Assembly (NCBI RefSeq): GCF_002926165.1
Contig: NZ_MAGP01000013.1
Coordinates: 53,139 to 117,138 of the forward strand
From: Micromonospora chalcea
GTDB taxonomy: Bacteria; Actinomycetota; Actinomycetes; Mycobacteriales; Micromonosporaceae
Direction: 5' to 3'
Length of the DNA stretch: 64,000 nucleotides
The notes beneath the pieces were generated by a model. That model searched no databases, was not told where the DNA came from, and saw nothing but the letters and a program-made list of their open reading frames with translations. Position numbers and translations under genes: made by a program. Shown in pieces: positions 56,065 to 64,000 of this stretch (position 1 is the stretch's first letter; each line of letters opens with the position of its first letter).

Positions 56065-57462
56065 GTGACCACTCTGCGGGTCGGCGCGCAGCCCGCCACC
56101 GCGACGGACCGGCTCCACCGGCCCACTCTCACCTCCCGGCCGGCCCCGCCGTCGCCGGCCGGGGCCGCGCCCCGGACCCGGCGCATCCTGATGCTGTCGT
56201 GGGAGTACCCGCCGGTGCTCGTCGGTGGCCTCGGCCGCCACGTCCACGCGCTGTCCGTCGCGCTGGCCGCCGCCGGGCACGAGGTCACGGTCGTCACCCG
56301 CCACGCCGAGGGCGCTCCCCTGGAGGAGTACGCCGACGGCGTCCGTATCGTCCGCGCCGCCGAGGACCCGGTCACCTTCCCCCTGGCGACCGGGTCACTG
56401 CTGGCCTGGACGATGGCGTTCAACCACACGCTGACGCGGGCCGCGCTGCGCGCCGCCTCGTCCGGCGCCTACGACGTGATCCACGCCCACGACTGGCTCG
56501 TCGCGCACACCGCGATGACGCTGCGCGAGCACCTGGACGTGCCGCTGGTCAGCACGATCCACGCCACCGAGGCCGGGCGGCACCAGGGCTGGCTGCCGGA
56601 GGAGATGAACCGCACCATCCACGGCGTCGAGCACTGGCTAGCCGGCGAGTCCGGCCGCGTGATCGTGTGCTCCGGGTACATGCGCGACGAGGTGGGCGCG
56701 CTGTTCGGCGTGGACGCCGCCCGCGTCGACGTGGTGCCCAACGGCGTCGAGCCGCACCGCTGGCGGGTGCCCGCGTCGGCGGTCGCCGCCGCCCGGGCGC
56801 GGTTCGCCGCCGACGGCCCGCTGGTCACGTTCGCCGGCCGCCTGGTGTACGAAAAGGGCGTGCAGCACCTGCTGGCCGGGCTGCCCCGGCTGCGCGACCG
56901 GCACCCCGGGCTGCGCGCGGTGATCGTCGGCGACGGGCCGTACCGGGCGGACCTGGAGGCCGAGGTGCACCGCCTCGGGCTGGGCGGCACCGTCAGCATG
57001 CCCGGGTTCCTCGGCGGCGCCGACCTGCCCGCGGTGATGGCCGCCTCGGACTGCTTCGCGGTGCCCAGCATCTACGAGCCGTTCGGCATGGTGGCGCTGG
57101 AGGGGGCCGCCGCGGGCGCGCCGCTGGCGGTGGCCCGTACCGGTGGGCTGGCCGAGATCGTCGAGCCGGGCGTCACCGGGATGACGTTCGCCCCGCACGA
57201 CCCGGACGGGCTCGCCGAGGCGGTGCACGCGTTGCTGTCGGACCGGGACCGGGCCCGCGTGCTCGCCCGGCGGGCCCGCGCCATGGTCCACGAGCGGTAC
57301 GGCTGGGCGGCCATCGCGTCCCGCACGGCTGCCGCGTACGCCGCCGCGATCGCCGGCGACCCGTCGTTCACCGCCGCCCGCGCCCAGCACCGCATGACAC
57401 ACGGCCGGCCCACGCCGCGCGTCCCCGAGGGCAACCTCCTCACCGCCGCCGGCCTCCGCTAG
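56065..57462 (+). CDS. GT4 glycosyltransferase, glycogen/maltose-1-phosphate synthase-like
   Basis: 465 residues. ILMLSWEYPPVLVGGLGRHVHAL is the N-terminal signature, HAHDWLVAHTAM follows, and the C-terminal domain has FAGRLVYEKGVQHLLAGL and PSIYEPFGMVALEGAAAG with the EX7E motif. GTG 56065 is chosen, with GGAG 7 nt upstream; residues 1-35 are an unstructured lead. It is divergent from treX, so it may act in alpha-glucan synthesis as in the GlgE/GlgM pathway, although no glgE is in the window. Confidence 0.83.
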   Translation: MTTLRVGAQPATATDRLHRPTLTSRPAPPSPAGAAPRTRRILMLSWEYPPVLVGGLGRHVHALSVALAAAGHEVTVVTRHAEGAPLEEYADGVRIVRAAEDPVTFPLATGSLLAWTMAFNHTLTRAALRAASSGAYDVIHAHDWLVAHTAMTLREHLDVPLVSTIHATEAGRHQGWLPEEMNRTIHGVEHWLAGESGRVIVCSGYMRDEVGALFGVDAARVDVVPNGVEPHRWRVPASAVAAARARFAADGPLVTFAGRLVYEKGVQHLLAGLPRLRDRHPGLRAVIVGDGPYRADLEAEVHRLGLGGTVSMPGFLGGADLPAVMAASDCFAVPSIYEPFGMVALEGAAAGAPLAVARTGGLAEIVEPGVTGMTFAPHDPDGLAEAVHALLSDRDRARVLARRARAMVHERYGWAAIASRTAAAYAAAIAGDPSFTAARAQHRMTHGRPTPRVPEGNLLTAAGLR

Positions 57463-57490
57463 CCCTCCGCCCTCGCCCCTTCTCCCCCGC

Positions 57491-57557
57491 GATCTTGCAC
57501 TTAGCGCCCTCAGTAGGGCCGCAATGCCCGAGATGCCGGGGCACTGAGTGCAAGATC
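57491..57557. repeat. GATC-ended intergenic palindrome, type B copy 2
   Basis: Arms GATCTTGCACTTAGCGCCC (57491-57509) and 57539-57557 pair with two mismatches. It lies between convergent genes and shares the C-rich CTCCCCCGC flank of copy 1. Confidence 0.87.
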
Positions 57558-57603
57558 AACGGCAGCTAGGGCGGGAGCGAGGCGAGGCGGGGGGCGCGTA
57601 CGG

Positions 57604-57642
57604 GAAAGGCCGCCGGCCCCCGGGTGGGGGCGGCGGCCTTTC
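57604..57642 (-). terminator. hairpin terminator of citrate synthase
   Basis: A 17-bp stem GAAAGGCCGCCG...CCCCC with one bulged base, 12 nt past the stop, ending in CTTTC on the minus strand. Confidence 0.8.
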
Positions 57643-57654
57643 GCCGGGGTTGCG

Positions 57655-58938
<1,284 letters not shown>

Positions 58939-59114
58939 CTGTTCCTCGCTTCGCCGGCAAGATCTTCGTTGAATTGCCTTCGCTTCTACCGTAATCACGG
59001 CGCGGAGAACACCGCTCGTCATGGTTTGAGGGTGAGGTGTGCGTCACCTGTTTCCCGGCCAGGCGGTTCGGAAACCGGTTGGGAGCGCGACCATGGGCGC
59101 CGGCCGGGGGCCCG

Positions 59115-61160
59115 TCACGACAGCGTGAGCCGCCGCAGCGCCCCGTCGTCGCCGACCCGGTAGAGGTCGAGCCGGTTGGCGCCGGCGGCGAAGAGCCGGT
59201 CGTCGGGGAGGAACGCCGCGAACCGCCGGCCACCGGCGTCCGGGGGCACCACCGGCGCCACCGCCCCGACCGTGCCGTTCACCGCGACGGCGAGCCGTGT
59301 CCCGTCGGGCACGTCGTCCGGGACCGTCCCCCAGACCAGCGCGGGCAGGCCGCCGCGCGCCGGGTCGACCGCGTCGAACGCGTCCCGGTTCGCCACCGTG
59401 GCGGACCCGCCCACCGGCACGTTCCCGACCCGGGTCCCGACGAGCGGATCAGCGGCCGGCGGCGGGAGCGGGGCGGGCACCCCGCCGGTGATCGTCACCG
59501 GCTGGCCGGGGCGGTCGTAGAAGCGTTTGTCGGCTCGCTCGCGCGGGGCCGCCTCGGCCGACCGGCCGTCCATCTGCCAGGGCACCCGCATGTGGGTCTC
59601 GTCGGCGATCGTGGGCAGCAGGTCCACGTGCTCCCAGTTGCGGTCGTCCACCCGGCCGGCGCGCTGGCCGGGTTCCTTGACGAACATCGGCACCCAGGCC
59701 ACCTCGTTGGCGGCGTGCTCGATGGCGTCCATCCCCCGCCCCTGCCAGTCCCGCCGGAAGCTCACCCCGTGGTCGGCGGTGACCACCACCAGCGCCTTGT
59801 CGTAGAGGCCGGTGGCGCGCAGCGTCCGCAGCGTCTCGCCGATCAGCCGGTCGGTGTAGCCGAGCTGGGCCAGGTGCCGGGCGCGGGCCAGGTCGACCCA
59901 GCCGGTCCCGTCGTTGGGCAGGTCCTCCGGTGCGGCGTAGTGCGCCCCGGACGGCAGGTACGCCCACGGCGAGTGCGGCATCAGCAGGTGCAGGAAGTGC
60001 AGCGTGGGCCGGGGGTCGGGGCGCAGCCCGGCCAGGAACGAGGTGAACCGGGCCGGCTGGTTGTCGTCGAGGGTGTCCCAGCGGAACTTGGGGTCGTCCG
60101 GCACCGGCTCGGCGGCGTCCAGCCCGGCCTCGGCGGCGGTCCGCTCGCGGTAGGAGTCCTCCGGGTCGACGCGGCTGTCCACCGGCGCGGCGATCCGGCC
60201 CATCAGCTTGCCGCTCTCCCGGACCAGCACCCCGAGCCCCTGTTCCGGCGTGGTGGCCTGCTCGCAGCGGCTCGGCGGACAGAGCCGGGTGATGCTCTCC
60301 TCGGCCTTGATCCGGTAGAGGCCCCCGAGCGCGGTGAACAGGTTGTCCGGGTACTGCGAGTAGTGCGGCGCCGCGCCCTGCTCCGGGTAGCGCCCGGTGA
60401 GCATCGCCGGCAGCGCGTAGGGCGTCCAGCCGCTGACACCTGTGGCGTTGGGGTACCACGTCGACCCGGCCGCGAGCGCGGCGAAGTTCGGGTAGCGTTC
60501 GGCGTCGATGCGTCCGTCCGGGCCGAGCAGGGAGACCAGCGGCAGCTCGTCCAGCACGATCATGACCACCGGCGGGTGCGCGCCCGCGCCGCCGATCCCG
60601 GCCGCGCCGCCCTCGCCGCGCGGCAGCACCACCGCCGAGGCGGGCGAGGCGAACAGGAACAACCCGACGAACACCAGCGGCCCGGCGGCGGCCACCCGCA
60701 GCACCCGCCGGGGCGCCCGCCACCGCCGGTGCGCGGCCGCCCCGGCGGCTCCGGCCACACCGGCGACGACGAGCAGGGGTACGCCCCGGAGCGGCGTGAC
60801 GTGCCGGCCGACCTGGACGGCCAGCGCGGCGAGCAGCAGGCCTACGAAGGTGGTGTGCACGGCGGCCCGGATAAGGCGTCCGGCGGGCACTGCCAGCGCG
60901 CCGAGCAGCGCGAACGGTACCGTCGGCGCGAGCGCGATCAGGGCGACCAGGAGCAGCACGTCGCCCCGGGACGCGCGGTGGAACAGGAAGAAGTCGGGGC
61001 TGCGGCCGAGCACGTCGAGCAGCGGCTGGGTCACCACCAGCCCGACCAGCGCCGTCACCTCCGCCAGCCGCGCAAGCTCGGACCGCCACCAGGGCGGGCG
61101 TTCCCGCCGGTCCGGGCCGGCCGTGTGGTCCCGGGGTGGCGCGAGGGTGCGCTCAGCCAC
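59115..61160 (-). CDS. membrane-anchored sulfatase/phosphoglycerol-transferase-like protein
   Basis: 681 residues. Four or five N-terminal helices within about 35-180 are followed by an extracytoplasmic alkaline-phosphatase-superfamily domain: VVMIVLDELPLVSLLG, YPNATGVSGWTPYALPAMLTGRYPEQG (nucleophile Ser/Thr region), LVVVTADHGVSF and EHVDLLPTIAD. The CxPxR sulfatase motif is absent, so it may be a phospho- or sulfo-group transferase of a cell-envelope polymer, like LTA synthase. It overlaps the methyltransferase gene by 8 nt. Confidence 0.82.
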   Translation of the reverse strand: MAERTLAPPRDHTAGPDRRERPPWWRSELARLAEVTALVGLVVTQPLLDVLGRSPDFFLFHRASRGDVLLLVALIALAPTVPFALLGALAVPAGRLIRAAVHTTFVGLLLAALAVQVGRHVTPLRGVPLLVVAGVAGAAGAAAHRRWRAPRRVLRVAAAGPLVFVGLFLFASPASAVVLPRGEGGAAGIGGAGAHPPVVMIVLDELPLVSLLGPDGRIDAERYPNFAALAAGSTWYPNATGVSGWTPYALPAMLTGRYPEQGAAPHYSQYPDNLFTALGGLYRIKAEESITRLCPPSRCEQATTPEQGLGVLVRESGKLMGRIAAPVDSRVDPEDSYRERTAAEAGLDAAEPVPDDPKFRWDTLDDNQPARFTSFLAGLRPDPRPTLHFLHLLMPHSPWAYLPSGAHYAAPEDLPNDGTGWVDLARARHLAQLGYTDRLIGETLRTLRATGLYDKALVVVTADHGVSFRRDWQGRGMDAIEHAANEVAWVPMFVKEPGQRAGRVDDRNWEHVDLLPTIADETHMRVPWQMDGRSAEAAPRERADKRFYDRPGQPVTITGGVPAPLPPPAADPLVGTRVGNVPVGGSATVANRDAFDAVDPARGGLPALVWGTVPDDVPDGTRLAVAVNGTVGAVAPVVPPDAGGRRFAAFLPDDRLFAAGANRLDLYRVGDDGALRRLTLS

Positions 61161-62568
61161 CCACCACCACCTGGTAGAGCGTGCGGGTGCCGGACGGCAG
61201 CTCGGTGCGGGCGACCACCCGGCCCCGGCGGGCCAGCAGCGCCTCGAAGGCGTCGCGGCGGTAGTCCGGGAACAGGCCGTCGGGCTTGTTGGCGAGCAGG
61301 CGGCGGGCCATCGGATCGTCCGGGTGGACGAACTCCACCACCAGGCTGCCGCCGGTGGCGGTGAGCGCGGTGAGCTGGTCCAGCACCTCGGGCAGCGGCA
61401 CGTTGCGCCCGATCGCCAGGTGGTGCACGACGGCCAGGGCGAGCACCACGTCGGCGCGGGCCCGGTCGGCGAACGCGGCCCGCTCGACGCCGCGCCAGCC
61501 GCCGCCGGGCGACGGGTCGGCCAGGTCCATCACCAGCGGCAGGATCCGCGTCTCGCCCTCGTCGCGCAGCGCGCGGTAGAGCGTGTCGACCACCGCCGGG
61601 TCCTGCTCGACCGCGACGACGTGCGTGGCGTGCCGGGCGGCGATGCGGGCGTACCGGCCGTCGTTGGCGCCCAGGTCCAGCGCCGAGCCTCCACCGACGG
61701 CGGCCACCGCCCGGTCGACGAACTCCTCCTTGGCCTGCCGGTCCGGCACCGAGTACGCGCAGGTGCGCTGGTAGTCCGCCCAGTGGCTGTCGCCGGGCCG
61801 GTGGTCGAGGCGGCGGACCAGTTTCGTCAGCCCGCGTACCGTGGCCAGCGCCAGTTCGCGGGAGAAGCCGGCGGCGCGCAACTGGGCGCGGACGTCGGTG
61901 GTGCTCGCGGCGGAGTTGCGGGCCTGCATCGCGCCGTGCAGGTGCACGTGGGTGGGCACGCCGGCCCGCCAGCGCCGGGCGCCGCCGAACAGCCGGCGCA
62001 TCTGGTCCGGCTCGACGCCGTCGACGCGGGCCCGCAGGAACGGCTGGAAGTCCAGCCCGAGGTGGGCCTGGATCAGCAGCGGGTAGAGCAGCGTCTGGCA
62101 GAACTGCCGGTAGCCGGCCCAGGGTTCGCCGTCGCGCAGCGCCTCGAACGAGCCGACGTCGATGAAGACGGGTCGCGCGCCGCGCCACTGCACGTTGTAC
62201 GCCGAGCCGTCCTTGGTGGTGAAGCCGGCCTCCAGGGCGGCGCGCAGCACGTCGAGGTGCAGCAACGCGGCGTCGCGCAGCATCGCGTACGACCACTCGT
62301 AGGGGTGCGAGACGAACGGGATCCGCTCGTGCCGCAGCACCGCCGCCCACTGCGTGTCGACGGGGGTCGGGGTCAGCTCCTCGGTGGCGACGATCTGCCC
62401 CCGCTCGGCCGCGCGGCGGAAGAAGTCGGTGACGGACAGCGCACGCCAGTCCCGGGCGGAGCGCTCGTCGAGCCCGCGCAGCACCTCCTCGCCCCGGTGG
62501 AACACCCGGTTGCCGGGGTCGCGGAAGGAGCCGGGCTCGACGCGGACGCCGGTGTCGGGGACCGTCAC
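61153..62568 (-). CDS. two-domain SAM-dependent methyltransferase
   Basis: 471 residues. An N-terminal region of about 230 residues (SAYNVQWRGARPVFIDVGSFE, GYRQFCQTLLYPLLIQAHLGL) precedes a class I methyltransferase domain with motif I ALDLGANDGRYARIAARHAT and VVAVEQDPAVV, then LALAVVHHLAIGRNVPL. The N-terminal part resembles nodulation-type methyltransferases that act with glycan genes. It is the middle gene of a three-gene operon with a sulfatase-like protein and a 52-residue membrane protein. Confidence 0.82.
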   Translation of the reverse strand: MTVPDTGVRVEPGSFRDPGNRVFHRGEEVLRGLDERSARDWRALSVTDFFRRAAERGQIVATEELTPTPVDTQWAAVLRHERIPFVSHPYEWSYAMLRDAALLHLDVLRAALEAGFTTKDGSAYNVQWRGARPVFIDVGSFEALRDGEPWAGYRQFCQTLLYPLLIQAHLGLDFQPFLRARVDGVEPDQMRRLFGGARRWRAGVPTHVHLHGAMQARNSAASTTDVRAQLRAAGFSRELALATVRGLTKLVRRLDHRPGDSHWADYQRTCAYSVPDRQAKEEFVDRAVAAVGGGSALDLGANDGRYARIAARHATHVVAVEQDPAVVDTLYRALRDEGETRILPLVMDLADPSPGGGWRGVERAAFADRARADVVLALAVVHHLAIGRNVPLPEVLDQLTALTATGGSLVVEFVHPDDPMARRLLANKPDGLFPDYRRDAFEALLARRGRVVARTELPSGTRTLYQVVVGG

Positions 62569-62723
62569 GCCGTGGGGCCCTGGTCGCTGGGCTGACGGCG
62601 GAACCGGGACACCAGGCGGCGCCAGTAGAGCTTGGCGGCCACGGCCACTCCGGCCACGCCGCCGACCACCGCCTGCACGATGAGACTGCCCGATCCCGCG
62701 TCCAGGTAGGCCAGGTGGGTCAC
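62565..62723 (-). CDS. 52-residue single-pass membrane protein
   Basis: Starts at GTG 62723 with GGAAGGAAG upstream: THLAYLDAGSGSLIVQAVVG, then one hydrophobic helix VGGVAGVAVAAKLYW and a basic tail RRLVSRFRRQ. Its stop overlaps the methyltransferase ATG by 4 nt. The YLDAGSGSLIVQ segment is, to my knowledge, a recurrent small-protein motif next to such sulfatases; it may assist their membrane complex. Function unknown. Confidence 0.72.
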   Translation of the reverse strand: MTHLAYLDAGSGSLIVQAVVGGVAGVAVAAKLYWRRLVSRFRRQPSDQGPTA

Positions 62724-62890
62724 GGCTGCTTCCTTCCGTCGCCGGTCGTCAGTGCGCGCCCGGAATGCGAGCTTTCGTGCTTCGCGCCGGACTTGTCCCC
62801 CACGGTAACGCCTCGGGCGTCGCACGCGGGGCCACACCGGCCACTCGTCCCCCGTCCGATCCGTTCAAGACGGGCCGGACCGGTCGCGCC

Positions 62891-62896
62891 TACCGT
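62891..62896 (+). promoter_or_regulatory. putative -10 box, leaderless VOC gene
   Basis: TACCGT ends 6 nt before the ATG at 62903, the same box and spacing as the LysR gene. No ribosome binding site. Confidence 0.45.
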
Positions 62897-62902
62897 GACG
62901 CC

Positions 62903-63304
62903 ATGACACCGCAGTTCGATCTGGTCGGGGCCGTGGTCACCGACATGGCCCGCACACTCGACTTCTACCGGCGGCTGGGGCTGCCGATCCCGGCCGGCGC
63001 CGAGACGGAAGGGCACGTGGAGGTCACCCTGCCGAACGGCGTACGGCTGGCCTGGGACACGGTCGAGGTGATCCGCAGCTTCCACCCCGACTTCGACCCG
63101 TCCGGCGGCAACAACCGGATGAGCCTGGCCTTCCGGTGCGCCGACCCGGCCGAGGTGGACCGCTGGTACGCCGAGCTGACCGCCGCCGGCCACCACGGGG
63201 AGCTGCCCCCGTGGGACGCGTTCTGGGGCCAGCGGTACGCGGTCCTGCACGACCCGGACGGCAACGGCGTGGACCTGTACGCCCCGCTGCCGGCGGGCGA
63301 CTGA
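62903..63304 (+). CDS. VOC (glyoxalase/bleomycin-resistance fold) protein
   Basis: 133 residues. Two beta-alpha-beta-beta-beta modules: FDLVGAVVTDMARTLDFYRRLGLP and a second ending YAVLHDPDGNGVDLYAPLP. Metal ligands are partly conserved (Glu in GHVEVTL). Members include glyoxalase I, dioxygenases and antibiotic-binding proteins, and the exact role is unknown. Convergent with the AraC-type gene, 11 bp apart; possibly under its control. Confidence 0.85.
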   Translation: MTPQFDLVGAVVTDMARTLDFYRRLGLPIPAGAETEGHVEVTLPNGVRLAWDTVEVIRSFHPDFDPSGGNNRMSLAFRCADPAEVDRWYAELTAAGHHGELPPWDAFWGQRYAVLHDPDGNGVDLYAPLPAGD

Positions 63305-63315
63305 AAGGCGGCCGG

Positions 63316-64000
63316 TCAGGCGGTGGCCGGGGCGAGCAGCCGCGACGGGGGCACCCCGGCCAGCTCCCGCACCTCGCGGGTCAGGTGGGCCTGATCGGCG
63401 TACCCGCTGCGCGCGGCCACCTCGGCGAGCGGCGCGCCGGCGCGGGCCAGGTCCAGCGCCCGGCGCATCCGCAGGATGCGGGCGAGCGTCTTCGGGCCGT
63501 ACCCGAAGAGGGTCAGGCTGCGGCGGTGCAGGGCCCGCGCGCCGAGGCCGACCTCGGCGGCGGTCGCGGCGACGGTGGCCCCGGCGGCCAGGCGGGCGGC
63601 GACACGCGCGCCGACCGGGTCGGGGCCGCCGGCCGCGCGCAGCCGGTCGCGGGCGACCCGGGTGAGCACCCCGGCGGCCTCGTCGCCCGGCGCGGCCAGC
63701 GCCGCCTCGACCCGCTCGGTCACCTCGGCGGCGGCGCGGCCCCACAGGTCGGCCAGCGGTACGCGGCGGTCGCGCAGCTCCTCGGCGGGCACGCCGAACA
63801 CGGCCGGGCCGGTGCCCGGCGGCAGGCGCAGCCCGGTCCGCCGGTCCCCCGGCGCGGACCGCGACAGGTGCGCGGTGCGGTCCGGACCGGCCACCAGCAG
63901 CCCGGACCGGCTGGACCAGAGCAGGTCCAGGCACCCGTCCGGCAGCACCCGCGTCTCACCCCCGCCGGACACGCTGCCCCACAGCACCGCGCCCGGAACC
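63316..64000 (-). CDS. AraC-family regulator, 5' end outside the window
   Basis: At least 224 residues. The C-terminal AraC domain has helix-turn-helix segments VAATAAEVGLGARALHRRSLTLFGYGPKTLARILRMRRAL and PLAEVAARSGYADQAHLTREVRELAGVPPS. The N-terminal part begins with ETRVLPDGCLDLLW, the start of the DUF6597-type ligand domain. A GTG at 63987 is possible, but the frame is open to the window edge and homologs usually have about 20 more residues, so the gene is probably cut here. Confidence 0.85.
   Translation of the reverse strand, partial: VPGAVLWGSVSGGGETRVLPDGCLDLLWSSRSGLLVAGPDRTAHLSRSAPGDRRTGLRLPPGTGPAVFGVPAEELRDRRVPLADLWGRAAAEVTERVEAALAAPGDEAAGVLTRVARDRLRAAGGPDPVGARVAARLAAGATVAATAAEVGLGARALHRRSLTLFGYGPKTLARILRMRRALDLARAGAPLAEVAARSGYADQAHLTREVRELAGVPPSRLLAPATA

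Noticed and set aside
59115..61160. True sulfatase
   Set aside because: The CxPxR motif needed for formylglycine formation is absent, so only the fold is claimed.

Overview
The window is very GC-rich with dense coding on both strands. It looks like chromosome of an actinomycete, most likely Micromonosporaceae (Micromonospora-like). Supporting signs are GTG starts, GAF-ANTAR and AfsR-type regulators, a mycothiol-dependent DinB-like protein, glucosyl-3-phosphoglycerate synthase, the TreX/TreY/TreZ trehalose route and an accessory SecA. No rRNA, tRNA, CRISPR array, insertion sequence or phage gene was found. The lineage is inferred from gene content only.

Layout. 0.1-5 kb: LysR regulator, DUF3140 gene coupled to a small acidic protein, ClpC-like ATPase and a NYN-domain protein. 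5.2-9.7 kb: four-gene operon built round an FtsK/HerA-type ATPase. 9.7-11.3 kb: JmjC-type oxygenase coupled to an acidic protein made of four identical-length tandem repeats. 11.5-16 kb: PIG-L deacetylase, DUF2267, DUF72, DksA/TraR and kinase-like proteins, and the first of two receiver-less winged-helix regulators. 16.2-21.9 kb: second winged-helix regulator, rhodanese and cysteine dioxygenase, then small enzymes, ankyrin, DUF3500, methyltransferase, DUF2231 and GAF-ANTAR genes. 22-29 kb: accessory SecA, a dehydrogenase/oxidoreductase pair, and divergent GpgS plus a GT4 glycosyltransferase. 29-34 kb: DUF4383, STAS-HATPase anti-sigma fusion, cytochrome oxidase subunit I, and a sigma factor carrying a C-terminal STAS domain. 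34-38.7 kb: a protein of unknown function, a probable CDGSH gene remnant, a TPP enzyme and a baeRF/Vms1-like protein. 38.8-46.7 kb: hydrolase, glutamate-cysteine ligase-like enzyme, class A beta-lactamase, XRE regulator divergent from a methionine aminopeptidase, DinB-like protein and a secreted RTX-repeat protein. 46.8-57.5 kb: AfsR-like regulator, treX-treY-treZ and a divergent glycosyltransferase. 57.6-64 kb: citrate synthase, a sulfatase/methyltransferase/mini-membrane-protein operon, a VOC protein and an AraC regulator cut by the window edge.

The functional units that stand out are the treXYZ operon, cysteine dioxygenase with rhodanese, a partner-switching sigma module whose two STAS domains both lack the usual phosphorylatable serine, the FtsK-centred operon, and the JmjC enzyme with its repeat-protein partner. 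Across the window five intergenic palindromes begin and end with GATC and share a GATC(A/T)TG..TT core, so they look like one dispersed repeat family. Many start codons sit 6-8 nt after a TANNNT box, which suggests frequent leaderless transcription.
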